64,000 nucleotides of DNA from Trebonia sp963836195. Its GTDB lineage: Bacteria; Actinomycetota; Actinomycetes; Streptosporangiales; Streptosporangiaceae. Numbering within the stretch: the first letter of the stretch is position 1; each line of letters begins with the position of its first letter. The position numbers were made by a program, and so were the translations under genes. This document shows, one piece after another, positions 24,922 through 33,265 of this stretch. The DNA is taken from contig CAWIIX010000020.1 in the NCBI GenBank assembly GCA_963836195.1, positions 805,371 through 869,370 of the forward strand. Direction: 5' to 3'. The notes under the pieces were generated by a model, which had not been told where the DNA came from, made no database searches, and saw only the letters and a program-made list of their open reading frames with translations.

Positions 24922-25794
24922 CTACATTTTCGCGATCACGTCGTCGGCGAACCGGCGCAGGCTGTCGATCTTCTGGCCGAGCGGCTCGGCGTCGGGGCCG
25001 ACCGTGTAGGGCCAGCGGAAGCCGATGATCACGTCGGTCACCCCCTGCTCCTCGAGCCGGCGCACGCCGTCGACGGTGTAGGCGTCGGCCGAGATCACGT
25101 GCACCTCGAACGGGCGCGCCGCCCGGTCCGACTCGCTGCGGAAATCAGTCAGCCGGGCGAGCAGCCGCGGCAGGTCGGCCGGGTCTCCCCCGCCGTGCAT
25201 CCAGCCGTCCCCGAGCCGGGCCGCGCGGCGCAGGGCGGCGTCCGAGTGACCGCCGATGAGCACCGGGATCGGCTCGTCAGGAACCGGAGCGATCTGCACC
25301 GCGGGTAGGTCGAAGCACCGGCCGTGATGCTCGAAGTAGCCGCCTGCCGCCAGGCCGCGCAGGATGGCGATCGACTCGTCCATCCGCCGTCCGCGGCTGG
25401 CCCAGTCGACCCCGAGCACGTCGTAGTCCTCGCGCCAGGGGCTGGTCCCGACCCCGAGGACCAGCCGGCCGCCGGTGAGCACGGCCGTCGACGTCGCCTG
25501 CTTGGCCAGCAGGACCGGGTTGCGGATGGGCATCTTCACCACGAACGTGGTGAACCGGATCCGGCTGGTGACGGCACCAAGAAAGGGAATGAGCGAGAAC
25601 GGCTCGACGAACGGCTTACCCTCGAGGAACTCGCGGCTGCCGTCCGGGCTGTACGGGTACACGCTGTCGGCGTGCAGCGGATAGCAGATGCTGTCCGGTA
25701 TCACCATCGAGTGGTAGCCCGCCTCCTCGGCCGCCTGCGCCAGCGGCGAGTAGAGCGACGGGTCGATCATGGACTCCGCATAGCTGAACCGCAT
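24922..25794 (-). CDS. F420/FMN-dependent LLM-class oxidoreductase
   Basis: Luciferase-like (LLM) oxidoreductase of 290 residues, probably F420-dependent. It has the TIM-barrel features: MRFSYAESMIDPSLYSPLAQAAEEAGYHSMVIPDS, ITSRIRFTTFVVKMPIRNPVLLAKQ-like strand, LTGGRLVLGVGTSPWREDYDVLGVDWASRGRRMDE, and PIPVLIGGHSDAALRRAARLGDGWM. A KstR box lies 9 bases before its start and is shared with the divergent SnoaL-like gene. A similar F420 oxidoreductase (Rv3520c) lies in the M. tuberculosis cholesterol cluster. The reaction on steroids is unknown. Confidence 0.84.
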   Translation of the reverse strand: MRFSYAESMIDPSLYSPLAQAAEEAGYHSMVIPDSICYPLHADSVYPYSPDGSREFLEGKPFVEPFSLIPFLGAVTSRIRFTTFVVKMPIRNPVLLAKQATSTAVLTGGRLVLGVGTSPWREDYDVLGVDWASRGRRMDESIAILRGLAAGGYFEHHGRCFDLPAVQIAPVPDEPIPVLIGGHSDAALRRAARLGDGWMHGGGDPADLPRLLARLTDFRSESDRAARPFEVHVISADAYTVDGVRRLEEQGVTDVIIGFRWPYTVGPDAEPLGQKIDSLRRFADDVIAKM

Positions 25795-25802
25795 TCGCTA
25801 AA

Positions 25803-25820
25803 ACTAGAACAGGTTCTTGT
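25803..25820. promoter_or_regulatory. KstR-type operator between LLM gene and SnoaL operon
   Basis: ACTAGAACAGGTTCTTGT holds AAC-AG-GTT with arms that pair except one base; against TNNAACNNGTTNNA only the last A is changed to T. It lies between divergent genes starting at 25794 and 25852. Confidence 0.68.
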
Positions 25821-25851
25821 TTCGGGCAAGCAGATGATCCAAGCTTGTCCC

Positions 25852-26307
25852 ATGGACCTTGTCACCCTCGAAGAGATCCGCCAGCTGAAATACCGCTATC
25901 TGCGCTACGTCGACCAGAAGCTGTGGGACGAGATGGCGGACGTCTTCACCCCCGGCGCCACCGTCGACTACGGGACCCGCGCCCTCGGGGAGCCGCTGAA
26001 GCTGGCCGGCCGGGACGAGATCCTCGCGTTCTTCCGCGCCAACCTGGGGCCCGAGATCATCACCGTGCACGCCGCGGGCCAGCCGGAGATCACGGTGGAC
26101 GGCGAGACCGCCTCCGGCAGCTGGCGGTTCGAGGACACCGTCATCGCCACCGAGCACCGCATCGTCATCAAGGGAGCCGCCTTCTACCAGGACCGGTACG
26201 AACGCGGCGCGGACGGCCGGTGGCGGATCGCGCACACCGGCTACGTGCGCAGCTACGAGGCGATCATGTCGCTCGACGACCTGCCCAGCTTCAAGTTCAC
26301 GGCCTGA
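25852..26307 (+). CDS. SnoaL/NTF2-like protein
   Basis: A 151-residue cone-fold protein of the SnoaL-like group (LVTLEEIRQLKYRYLRYVDQKLWDEMADVFTPGATVDYGTRALGEPLKLAGRDEILAFFRANLG, ending RWRIAHTGYVRSYE). Members include ketosteroid isomerase relatives and polyketide cyclases, so an isomerase or hydratase role on a steroid intermediate is conceivable, but catalytic residues cannot be confirmed. Start ATG 25852 gives the usual N-terminus; ATG 25834 is possible. It heads a four-gene operon with DUF1214, SDR and sulfotransferase genes, under the KstR box at 25803. Confidence 0.8.
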   Translation: MDLVTLEEIRQLKYRYLRYVDQKLWDEMADVFTPGATVDYGTRALGEPLKLAGRDEILAFFRANLGPEIITVHAAGQPEITVDGETASGSWRFEDTVIATEHRIVIKGAAFYQDRYERGADGRWRIAHTGYVRSYEAIMSLDDLPSFKFTA

Positions 26308-26315
26308 CTGCGGCC

Positions 26316-27497
26316 ATGCAGTCGTTGACGCAGCCGTTCGCCCAGGCGCTGGCCGAGGCCGAGCAGATCATCGCCGGGGCGCCGCACGTGAAGTCCGAGC
26401 GCGACCTCGCCGAGGGGCACGACTACCTGGCGGGCAGCATCCAGGCGTCACTCCGGCTGGCCTGGGCCTACCAGCGCGACTTCCCGTACTTCGTGCAGTC
26501 CACCGGCCCGTACTCGAAGATGGGTCTCGACAATCCGGACACGCTCTACTTCCACGCGTACCTCCGCGACGACGCCGAGTACGTCGTCACCGGCACCCGC
26601 GGCACGACCGCCGACCTCAGCTTCCAGGTCCTCAAGGGGGACTACACCCCGGTCGAGGTGCCGGACAGCCTGAGCGCGTTCGACGACCGCGCGATCGCCA
26701 TCGACGCCGATGGCCACTTCGAGTTCCGCCTCGGCCCCGGCACGCCAGGAAAGAACTACTTCGCCCTCGGCCCGGGCTCGGCCATGCTCCTGGTGCGCGA
26801 GGTGTACAGCGACTGGTCAGCCGAGCGCCGCGGTACGATCCGCATCCACCGGCCCGACCAGGCCGGTCTCGCGCCGGCGCCGGTCACCGACACCGCGACC
26901 GCCGCCAAGCGCTACGCGGTCGCGGGCAAGATGCTGCTGTCCCGGCTGCGGACGTTCCTCGCCTTCCCCGAGTGGTTCTACCTGAACGAGCCCGCCAACA
27001 CGATGACGCCGCCGCGCGCGACCCCCGGCGGCCTCGCCACCCAGTTCTCCTCGGCCGGTCATTTCGACCTCGGCGACGACGAGGCGATGATCGTGACCGT
27101 CCCCGCCGCCGGGAAGGAGACCGCGCCCTACCAGGGCATCCAGCTCGGCAGCATGTGGTATGTCTCGCTCGACTACGTCAACCACCAGACCAGCCTCACC
27201 GCCGATCAGGCCGCCATCGACCCGGACGGCCGGATCCGGTTCGTGATCAGCGAGCGCAACCCCGGGGTCGCGAACTGGCTCGAGCGCACCGGGCACGACC
27301 GCGGCTACGTGCAGATCCGCTGGCAGCGGCTGACCCGCGACCTCCGGCCCGAGGACGGCCCGCAGGTCGAGGTCATCGGCATCGATGAACTCCCCGAGAG
27401 GCTCCCGTTCCACGACCAGGCGCGGGTGTCGCCCTCCCAGTGGCGGGCGCGCATCGCCGCCCGCCAGGCCGCGTTCGCAGAGAGGATGCTGGGCTAA
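26316..27497 (+). CDS. DUF1214-domain protein of the steroid regulon
   Basis: A 393-residue protein recognised as the DUF1214 type, like M. tuberculosis Rv3531c, which also lies next to an SDR and a sulfotransferase in the KstR regulon. Characteristic stretches are YFVQSTGPYSKMGLDNPDTLYFHAYL, FRLGPGTPGKNYFALGPGSAMLLVREVYSDW, and WYVSLDYVNHQTSL. No signal peptide or membrane helix is visible, so it is cytoplasmic. Start ATG 26316 lies 8 bases after the previous stop. Its stop codon overlaps the next ATG (TAATG). Biochemical function unknown. Confidence 0.82.
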   Translation: MQSLTQPFAQALAEAEQIIAGAPHVKSERDLAEGHDYLAGSIQASLRLAWAYQRDFPYFVQSTGPYSKMGLDNPDTLYFHAYLRDDAEYVVTGTRGTTADLSFQVLKGDYTPVEVPDSLSAFDDRAIAIDADGHFEFRLGPGTPGKNYFALGPGSAMLLVREVYSDWSAERRGTIRIHRPDQAGLAPAPVTDTATAAKRYAVAGKMLLSRLRTFLAFPEWFYLNEPANTMTPPRATPGGLATQFSSAGHFDLGDDEAMIVTVPAAGKETAPYQGIQLGSMWYVSLDYVNHQTSLTADQAAIDPDGRIRFVISERNPGVANWLERTGHDRGYVQIRWQRLTRDLRPEDGPQVEVIGIDELPERLPFHDQARVSPSQWRARIAARQAAFAERMLG

Positions 27498-28273
27498 TGC
27501 TGCTGCCGGACAAGGTGGTCGTGGTGGCGGGCGTGGGCTCCGGCCTGGGCCGGTCGATCGCGCTGGCGAGTGCGCGCGAGGGCGCCGACGTGGTGCTGGC
27601 CGCACGCACCGCGGCCCGTCTGGACGAGGTCGCCAAGGAGGTCGCCGCGCTCGGGCGGCGCGGGCTGGCCGTCCCGACCGACCTGGCCGACCCCGAGTCG
27701 GTGGAACGCCTGACAGCGACCGCAACCGACGCCTTCGGCCGGGTGGACGCGCTGGTCTACAACGCGCTGGCGATGCCCCCGATCAAGGAGCTCGGGGTGG
27801 TCGGCCTGGACGCCGTCCAGGCCAGCTTCGACGCCAACGTCGTCGCCGCGCTCAGGCTGACTCGGCTGTTCACCCCGGCCCTGGCCGACAGCAAGGGCGC
27901 CGTGGTCATGATCAACTCGATGGTGGTCCGGTTCTCACAGCGGACAATGGGCCCCTACAAGCTGACCAAGGCGGCCCTGCTGGCGATGGCCCAGAGCCTG
28001 GCGACCGAGCTCGGCCCGCGGGGAATCCGGGTGAACTCGGTCGCGCCCGGGCACATCTGGGGCGACTCGCTGCAGTGGTACTTCGGCTACCTGGCGAAGA
28101 AGCGCGGGGTGACCCCCGAGGAAATCTATGCCGAGACTGCCGCCCCGATCGACCTGGGCCGGCTGCCGGTGCCGGATGAGATCGCGGACGCGGTGGTGTT
28201 CCTGGCGTCGGACCTGGCGCGGGCGATTACCGGTCAGTGCCTCGACGTCAACTGCGGCGAGTACCACCATTGA
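27497..28273 (+). CDS. SDR-family oxidoreductase (Rv3530c-like)
   Basis: Short-chain dehydrogenase of 258 residues. It shows VVVVAGVGSGLGRSIALASAREGADVVLAARTAARL (dinucleotide site; the Arg after the second strand favours NADP), PTDLADP, the NAG element replaced by YNALAMPP, Ser in VMINSMVVRFS, YxxxK as GPYKLTKAA, and VNSVAPGHIWG. Start ATG overlaps the DUF1214 stop; the stop overlaps the TTG start of the sulfotransferase. The gene order DUF1214-SDR-sulfotransferase equals Rv3531c-Rv3530c-Rv3529c, so a role in steroid catabolism is likely. The substrate is unknown. Confidence 0.85.
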   Translation: MLLPDKVVVVAGVGSGLGRSIALASAREGADVVLAARTAARLDEVAKEVAALGRRGLAVPTDLADPESVERLTATATDAFGRVDALVYNALAMPPIKELGVVGLDAVQASFDANVVAALRLTRLFTPALADSKGAVVMINSMVVRFSQRTMGPYKLTKAALLAMAQSLATELGPRGIRVNSVAPGHIWGDSLQWYFGYLAKKRGVTPEEIYAETAAPIDLGRLPVPDEIADAVVFLASDLARAITGQCLDVNCGEYHH

Positions 28274-29424
28274 GCGACGACACCAGCGTCGGCACGATCG
28301 ACGACCTGCACGCCTCGGCGGCCCGGCGGACCGGCCTGAGCAACTTCGGCCCCGACGACTACACCGACGGCCTCGCGGTGCTGCTCGACGCGTGCGCCCG
28401 TGAGGCGGGACTCACCCCGCTCGGCTCGAAGGCGCAGCGGGCGGTGCTGCGGGGGGCGCTGACCGCCCGGTTGTCGAGCGAGGCGGCTTGGCGGGCGCAC
28501 CCGGCGTACGCGACGACCGCGATCGAGGCGCCGATCTTCATCACCGGCCTGCCCCGGACCGGCACCACCGCCCTGCACCGGCTGCTTACCGCCGACCCGG
28601 CCACCCAGGGCGTCCAGATGTGGCTGGCGGAGGTCCCGCAGCCCCGGCCGCCCGTCGACACCTGGGCGGACAACCCCGTTTTCCAGTCCATCCAGGCGGG
28701 CTACTCCCGGTACCACGTCGAGCACCCTGAGTTCATGGGGGTGCACTACATCGCGGCCGACCAGGTCGAGGAGTGCTGGCAGCTGCTGCGGCAGTCGATG
28801 CGCTCGATCTCGTTCGAGTGCCTCGCGCACCTGCCCAGCTACTCGGCCTGGCTCCGGAGCCAGGACTGGACCGCGCCCTATCGACGCCACCGCAGGAACC
28901 TGCAGATGATCGGGCTGCACGACGCGGGCAAGCGCTGGGTGCTGAAGAACCCGAGCCACCTGTTCGCGCTCGACGCCCTGCTCGAGGTCTACCCCGACGC
29001 GCTGATCATCCAGACGCACCGCGCGCCCCGGACGGCGATCGCCTCGGTCTGCAGCCTGGCGGCGCGGGCGTCGGCCGGCTGGTCCTCGGTCTTCACCGGC
29101 ACGGTGCTCGGGCACGACCAGCTGGAGTTGTGGGCGGCCGGGCTCGAGCTGTTCACGGCCGAGCGCGCGGCCCGCGACCCGGCCCAGTTCCATGACGTGT
29201 GGTACCACGATCTGGTGGCGGACCCGGTGGGCACCGTGGAGGCGATCTACGCGCGCTTCGGGCTGGAGCTGAGCGGCGCGGCGGCCGACGCCATCTGCTC
29301 GCTCGCTTCCCGGGCACCCGCGGGCGGCGGCTCCGCGCATGCCTACACGCTCGACGAGTTCGGCCTGACGAGTGAGGAGGTGGACGAACGGTTCGCCGCC
29401 TACACCTCCGACGGGCTTGGGTGA
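28270..29424 (+). CDS. PAPS-dependent sulfotransferase family protein (Rv3529c-like)
   Basis: A 384-residue protein of the sulfotransferase family. The 5'-phosphosulfate loop is IFITGLPRTGTTALHRLLTADP (about residues 93-114); the 3'-phosphate region is near KNPSHLFALDALLEVYPDALIIQTHRAP. TTG 28270 is taken as the start because it overlaps the SDR stop (TTGA) and gives the family N-terminus. It ends the operon that starts at 25852. Rv3529c, its likely relative, is also KstR-controlled; transfer of sulfate to a steroid or to an envelope lipid has not been shown. The shared operon supports a link with sterol use. Confidence 0.85.
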   Translation: MSDDTSVGTIDDLHASAARRTGLSNFGPDDYTDGLAVLLDACAREAGLTPLGSKAQRAVLRGALTARLSSEAAWRAHPAYATTAIEAPIFITGLPRTGTTALHRLLTADPATQGVQMWLAEVPQPRPPVDTWADNPVFQSIQAGYSRYHVEHPEFMGVHYIAADQVEECWQLLRQSMRSISFECLAHLPSYSAWLRSQDWTAPYRRHRRNLQMIGLHDAGKRWVLKNPSHLFALDALLEVYPDALIIQTHRAPRTAIASVCSLAARASAGWSSVFTGTVLGHDQLELWAAGLELFTAERAARDPAQFHDVWYHDLVADPVGTVEAIYARFGLELSGAAADAICSLASRAPAGGGSAHAYTLDEFGLTSEEVDERFAAYTSDGLG

Positions 29425-29580
29425 GTCCGTAAGCAGACGACAGTCGTGGTGACCTCGGCCGCGCGAAGCGGAGCCTTAACCAGACGTGCAAAGTTTGGTC
29501 TTCTTCTTGTCATGAGCCATTTACCTGTGCGTTCAACTCCCCTGCGCCGCGCGTCACGGGGGTCGCATACAAATCGCCTT

Positions 29581-30775
29581 ATGAACATTTTCAGCCTGCG
29601 TACAGCTACTTGGCTGGGCGCCACGGCCGTCACCGCGGGTCTGCTGGGTACGGCCGGATGCACCACCAGCTCTTAGCTCTAGCTCTAGCCCTGCCAGCGC
29701 CAGCTCTAGCCCCGCCAGCTCCGGCCCCGCCAGCGCCTCTACTAACGAGCTTGCCATCAAGCAGATCGTCTTGGCCACGACGCTGAAGCACAGCTACCAG
29801 CCGGACGGCAAGGGCGCCGCGAGAACCGAGTCCCTTGCCCAGCCAGACGACATCGCGGCCCTTGGCGGCAACCTCTACGTCGGGTTCCAGAACGGCGTCG
29901 GCTCGCAGGGAGAGGCGAGCGCTTCCGGCAACCTGGACAGCACCCTGGCCGAGTTCACGCCGGCCGGCGCCCTCGTGAAGAGCTGGGACGTGAAGGGCAA
30001 GATCGACGGGATGGGCGCCGACTCCGCGACCGGACAGGTCTTCGCGACTGTCAACGAGGACTCGAATTCCAGCCTGTACGCGCTTTCCGGCGGGAACGTC
30101 ACACACTACACCTACACCCCGTCGTCGCTGCCGCACCTGGGCGGAACCGACGCCGTCTCCGTATACAACGGGAAGATCCTGATCAGCGCGTCCGCCCCGG
30201 GCACGGCCGGCAAGGCGCCGGCGTCCGCGCCTGCGGTGTTCGTAGTCACGCTGAACGCCGGGGCCAAGACCGCCGCGGTCGCTCCGTTCCTCGCCGACAA
30301 CGCGACGGCCACCGGGGTAAACGCCCCGAACGCCGACAAGAAGGTCACCCTCAAGCTCACGGACCCGGACTCGAACACGGTCGTCCCGTCGAGCTCGCCG
30401 GAGTTCGCCGGGGACTTCATGCTGAACTCCCAGGGCGACCAGGAACTGATCTTCTCCGGTGCCAGTGGCCAGAGCCTGCAGGTCCTGAAGCTCGCTAACT
30501 CGGTCGACGACACCGCCTGGGCGACCTCGGCCAGCGGCACGCTGTACACGACGGACTCCACGTCCGACACGGTCGATTCCCTCACGGGCTCGTTCACGCC
30601 GGGGACCGCGTACACCGCCGTGACCCCGTGCAACCTCAACAGCGCCCCGTCCAACTGCCCGGCCCCTGGCTACCCGGCCAACTCCCTGGGCACGATCAAC
30701 CTGAAGACCGGCGCAATCGGCGACGTCGCCACCAACGGGCCGATCACGCCCAAGGGCATGATCTTCGTCCCGTAA
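29581..30775 (+). pseudogene. Secreted lipoprotein, split by a 1-base shift in a Ser-codon tract
   Basis: The 5' part (ATG 29581) encodes a lipoprotein signal peptide, MNIFSLRTATWLGATAVTAG then LLGTAGCTTSS, and stops at TAG 29674-29676. The next frame continues with SSSSSPASASSSPASSGPAS as tether and then a 330-residue exported domain of unknown family (SYQPDGKGAARTESLAQPDDIAALGGNLYVGFQNGVG, DTAWATSASGTLYTTDSTSDTVDSL), perhaps a beta-propeller. The two frames join if one T is removed from AGCTCTTAGCTCTAGCTCT at about 29673, a repeat of AGC TCT codons. This could be slippage (phase variation), decay or an assembly error. It lies between the sulfotransferase gene and the kstR2-like gene. Confidence 0.65.
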
Positions 30776-30802
30776 CCGGCACCACCGGCTTCCGGTGGCC
30801 GG
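30776..30802 (+). terminator. Hairpin after the lipoprotein gene
   Basis: Directly after the stop codon an inverted repeat pairs CCGG-CA-CCACCGG with CCGGTGG-CCGG around a CTT loop. No T-tract follows. It separates the lipoprotein gene from the kstR2-like promoter. Confidence 0.5.
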
Positions 30803-30835
30803 GGCTACTGGAAGCCGGCGCCCACGCGCGGATCG

Positions 30836-30849
30836 AGCAAGCGCTAGGT
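30836..30849. promoter_or_regulatory. KstR2-type operator of the kstR2-like gene
   Basis: AGCAAGCGCTAGGT differs from the consensus AnCAAGnnCTTGnT in one fixed base (CTAG for CTTG). It lies about 18 bases before a TGCGATAAT extended -10 element and 31 bases before the GTG start, a good place for autorepression. Confidence 0.55.
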
Positions 30850-30880
30850 TGGCTAGCTTTGGACTGCGATAATGCGTTGC

Positions 30881-31501
30881 GTGAATGCGATACGCCACGG
30901 TCAGGGGCCAGATCCTAGCAAAAGGTCGGAACGTCGGGCCGACGTCATGCAGGCCGCCGCCGAGCTGTTCGCGCAGAAGGGGTTCCGCGCGACGACCGTA
31001 CGCGAGATCGCGGACGCGGCCGGGATCTTGTCCGGAAGCCTGTATCACCACTTCGACTCCAAGGAGTCGATCGGCGACGAGATCCTGTCGAGCTTCATCA
31101 ACGACGTGCTCGCCGACTACCGGGCCGCCGCATCGTCAGCCGGGTCGCCGCGTGACGTGATCGAGCAGATCATCCGCTCGACCAGCCAAACCCTGTCCAG
31201 GCACCGCGCCGCCCTCGCCATGCTGCAGAACGACTGGACCTACTTCAGCACGCAGAACCGGTTCGCGTACCTGCGCAAGGCGCTGGGGGAGATCGAGCAG
31301 ACGTGGATCGCGCAGTTCGAGCGGGGAAAGGAGGCCGGCGTCTTCCGGGCCGACCTCGACGCCCGGCTCACCTACCGGCTGCTGCGGGATGTGCTGTGGA
31401 TCCCCTCGCAGTGGGGGGCCACCGGCGGCTACAACACCGGGCAGGTGGCCGATGCCATTCTGCGGCTGCTCTTCGACGGGGTCCTCAGCCGCGGAGCCTG
31501 A
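30881..31501 (+). CDS. TetR-family regulator, KstR2-like
   Basis: TetR repressor of about 206 residues that resembles KstR2, the regulator of C/D-ring (HIP) catabolism. The DNA-binding part reads PSKRSERRADVMQAAAELFAQKGFRATTVREIADAAGILSGSLYHHFDSKESIGDEIL, and the ligand domain has LQNDWTYFSTQNRFAYLRKALGEIE and LRDVLWIPSQW. GTG 30881 is preferred as a leaderless start because GATAAT (30868-30873) lies just 7 bases upstream; ATG 30872 overlaps that element. KstR2 of mycobacteria responds to HIP-CoA. No C/D-ring genes are seen in this window, so its targets are probably elsewhere plus the SCP2 gene. Confidence 0.8.
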   Translation: MNAIRHGQGPDPSKRSERRADVMQAAAELFAQKGFRATTVREIADAAGILSGSLYHHFDSKESIGDEILSSFINDVLADYRAAASSAGSPRDVIEQIIRSTSQTLSRHRAALAMLQNDWTYFSTQNRFAYLRKALGEIEQTWIAQFERGKEAGVFRADLDARLTYRLLRDVLWIPSQWGATGGYNTGQVADAILRLLFDGVLSRGA

Positions 31502-31520
31502 GTCAGCCGCGAGGCATGAG

Positions 31521-33125
31521 TCAGCCGCCCAGGATGAGCCCGGCCGCGTGCTCGCCGATCATCATCGCCGGGGCGTTCGTGTTCCCGCCGGTGACGCTGG
31601 GCATGATCGAGGCGTCCGCCACCCGGAGCCCGTCAACGCCGAGCACCCGCAGCGCGGGGTCGACCACCGCCCGCTCGTCGACACCCATCCGGCAGGTCCC
31701 GACCGGGTGGTAGACCGAGGTCGCGCGGTTCGGCACCTCCGCCGCGAGCGCGGCCCGGTCCTGGTAGTCCCGGCCAGGCGAGAGCTCGAGGTCGACGTCG
31801 CGGGCGATGACGTCGTCGCTCATCACCGCCCGCACAAGCTCCATCCCGTCGAGCAGGACCTCGGTGTCGGCCGCCTCGGTCAGGTAGCCCGGGTCGATCA
31901 GCGGCGCCGCCGCCGGGTCGGCCGAGGCGAGCCGGACGGTGCCGCGGCTCTGCGGGTAGATCAGCGTCGTCATGATCGTCAGCGCGGACCGCTTGTCGAC
32001 CTTGTGCCTGGTGGGCGCGTCCTGGTTCGGGAATGGGTACGACCACGGCAGCGCCTGGAGCTGGAGGTCGGGGATCTCCCCGGCCCGGCCGCTGCGGACG
32101 AAGCCCGCCGCCTCGAACACGGTCCGCCCCATCCAGGTGTTACCGCGCAGCGCCTCGGCGATGATCCCGCCGACGAAGTACGGGGTGGTGCCCCGGTTGC
32201 GGGCCGTCTTCATCACATAGGTCATCGGCACGAACATGTGGTCGTGCAGGTTCTCGCCCACCGGCAGGTCGGCGACCACGTCGATGCCGTGCTCGCGCAG
32301 GTGCGCGGCCGGGCCGACGCCGGACAGCATCAGCAGCTGCGCCGAGCCGAAGACGCCGGCGCTGAGGATGACCTCCCGGTCGGCCCGGATCGTCTCCCGC
32401 CCGGATGCGGTGATGACCTCGACCCCGACCGCCCGGCCGCCCTCGATGACGACGCGCTGCACCTGCGCGCCAGTCCAGACCGTCAGCCCGGGCAGGCCGT
32501 GATCGTCCAGGTAGCCGACCGACGAGCTGTAGCGGAGCCCGCCGCTGACGTTCTGCTGGAAGATCGACGCGCCCTCCTGCGACGCGCCGTTGTAGTCCTC
32601 GATCCGGGGCACACCAGCGGTCCCGGTCAGCGCCGCCAGGAAGGCCTCCGAGGCCGGGGTCAGGTCCTGCTGCCTGGTCACCTTGATCGGCCCGCCGGCC
32701 CCGCGGAGCTCGCTGGCGCCGCCCTCCCAGTCCTCCATCCGCCGGAAGCTCGGCAGCACGTCCGCGAACGACCAGCCCTTGCACCCGGCCGCGGCCCAGT
32801 CGTCATAGTTCTTCTGGTTGCCGCGGACGAAGAGCATGCCGTTGATCGAGCCGGAGCCGCCGAGCACCCAGCCGCGCGGCTGCGGGATCTGGCGACCGCG
32901 CGCGGCCGCCTGCGGGACGGTGTAGTACCCCCAGTCGAGCCGCTTCTTGAGGGCCGGCACGTTGTGGAAGATGGCGATCATGCCGGGCTTGCGGACCAGC
33001 CTTGTGCGGTCCCGACCGCCTGCCTCGAGCAGGATGACGCTGGCGCCGGACTCGGCCAGTCGCCTCGCGAGCACGCAGCCGGCGCTGCCCGCGCCCGCCA
33101 CGACGTAATCGGCGCTCTGTTCCAC
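31521..33125 (-). CDS. GMC-family oxidoreductase
   Basis: FAD-dependent glucose-methanol-choline oxidoreductase of 534 residues. N-terminal FAD motif DYVVAGAGSAGCVLARRLAESGASVILLEAGG; GMC signature RGWVLGGSGSINGMLFVRG; second signature VILSAGVFGSAQLLMLSGVGP; catalytic His in TSVYHPVGTCRMG and the pairing Asn in SVTGGNTNAPAMMIGE. It converges with kstR2-like and is divergent from an SDR operon with a KstR-like box between. Oxidation of a sterol or alcohol group (for example the 3-hydroxyl, by an enzyme other than classical cholesterol oxidase) is possible, but many GMC enzymes act on choline or other alcohols. Confidence 0.85.
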   Translation of the reverse strand: MEQSADYVVAGAGSAGCVLARRLAESGASVILLEAGGRDRTRLVRKPGMIAIFHNVPALKKRLDWGYYTVPQAAARGRQIPQPRGWVLGGSGSINGMLFVRGNQKNYDDWAAAGCKGWSFADVLPSFRRMEDWEGGASELRGAGGPIKVTRQQDLTPASEAFLAALTGTAGVPRIEDYNGASQEGASIFQQNVSGGLRYSSSVGYLDDHGLPGLTVWTGAQVQRVVIEGGRAVGVEVITASGRETIRADREVILSAGVFGSAQLLMLSGVGPAAHLREHGIDVVADLPVGENLHDHMFVPMTYVMKTARNRGTTPYFVGGIIAEALRGNTWMGRTVFEAAGFVRSGRAGEIPDLQLQALPWSYPFPNQDAPTRHKVDKRSALTIMTTLIYPQSRGTVRLASADPAAAPLIDPGYLTEAADTEVLLDGMELVRAVMSDDVIARDVDLELSPGRDYQDRAALAAEVPNRATSVYHPVGTCRMGVDERAVVDPALRVLGVDGLRVADASIMPSVTGGNTNAPAMMIGEHAAGLILGG

Positions 33126-33160
33126 GCTGCGGACTTTACGCCCGGATTGCGGTCAAAACA

Positions 33161-33174
33161 AGAACACGTTCTAC
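33161..33174. promoter_or_regulatory. KstR-type operator between GMC gene and SDR pair
   Basis: AAGAACACGTTCTA keeps AAC-AC-GTT and the right arm; only the first T of TNNAACNNGTTNNA is A. TACTATT follows and could be a -10 for the plus-strand genes. Confidence 0.65.
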
Positions 33175-33265
33175 TATTGGGGACGGGTCGAAAAGTCCAG
33201 ATCCAAACCGCTCATCTCGAACGGACCGGGCCGACTCGTGGCGGCCGACTGAGACTGGAGGGTCG

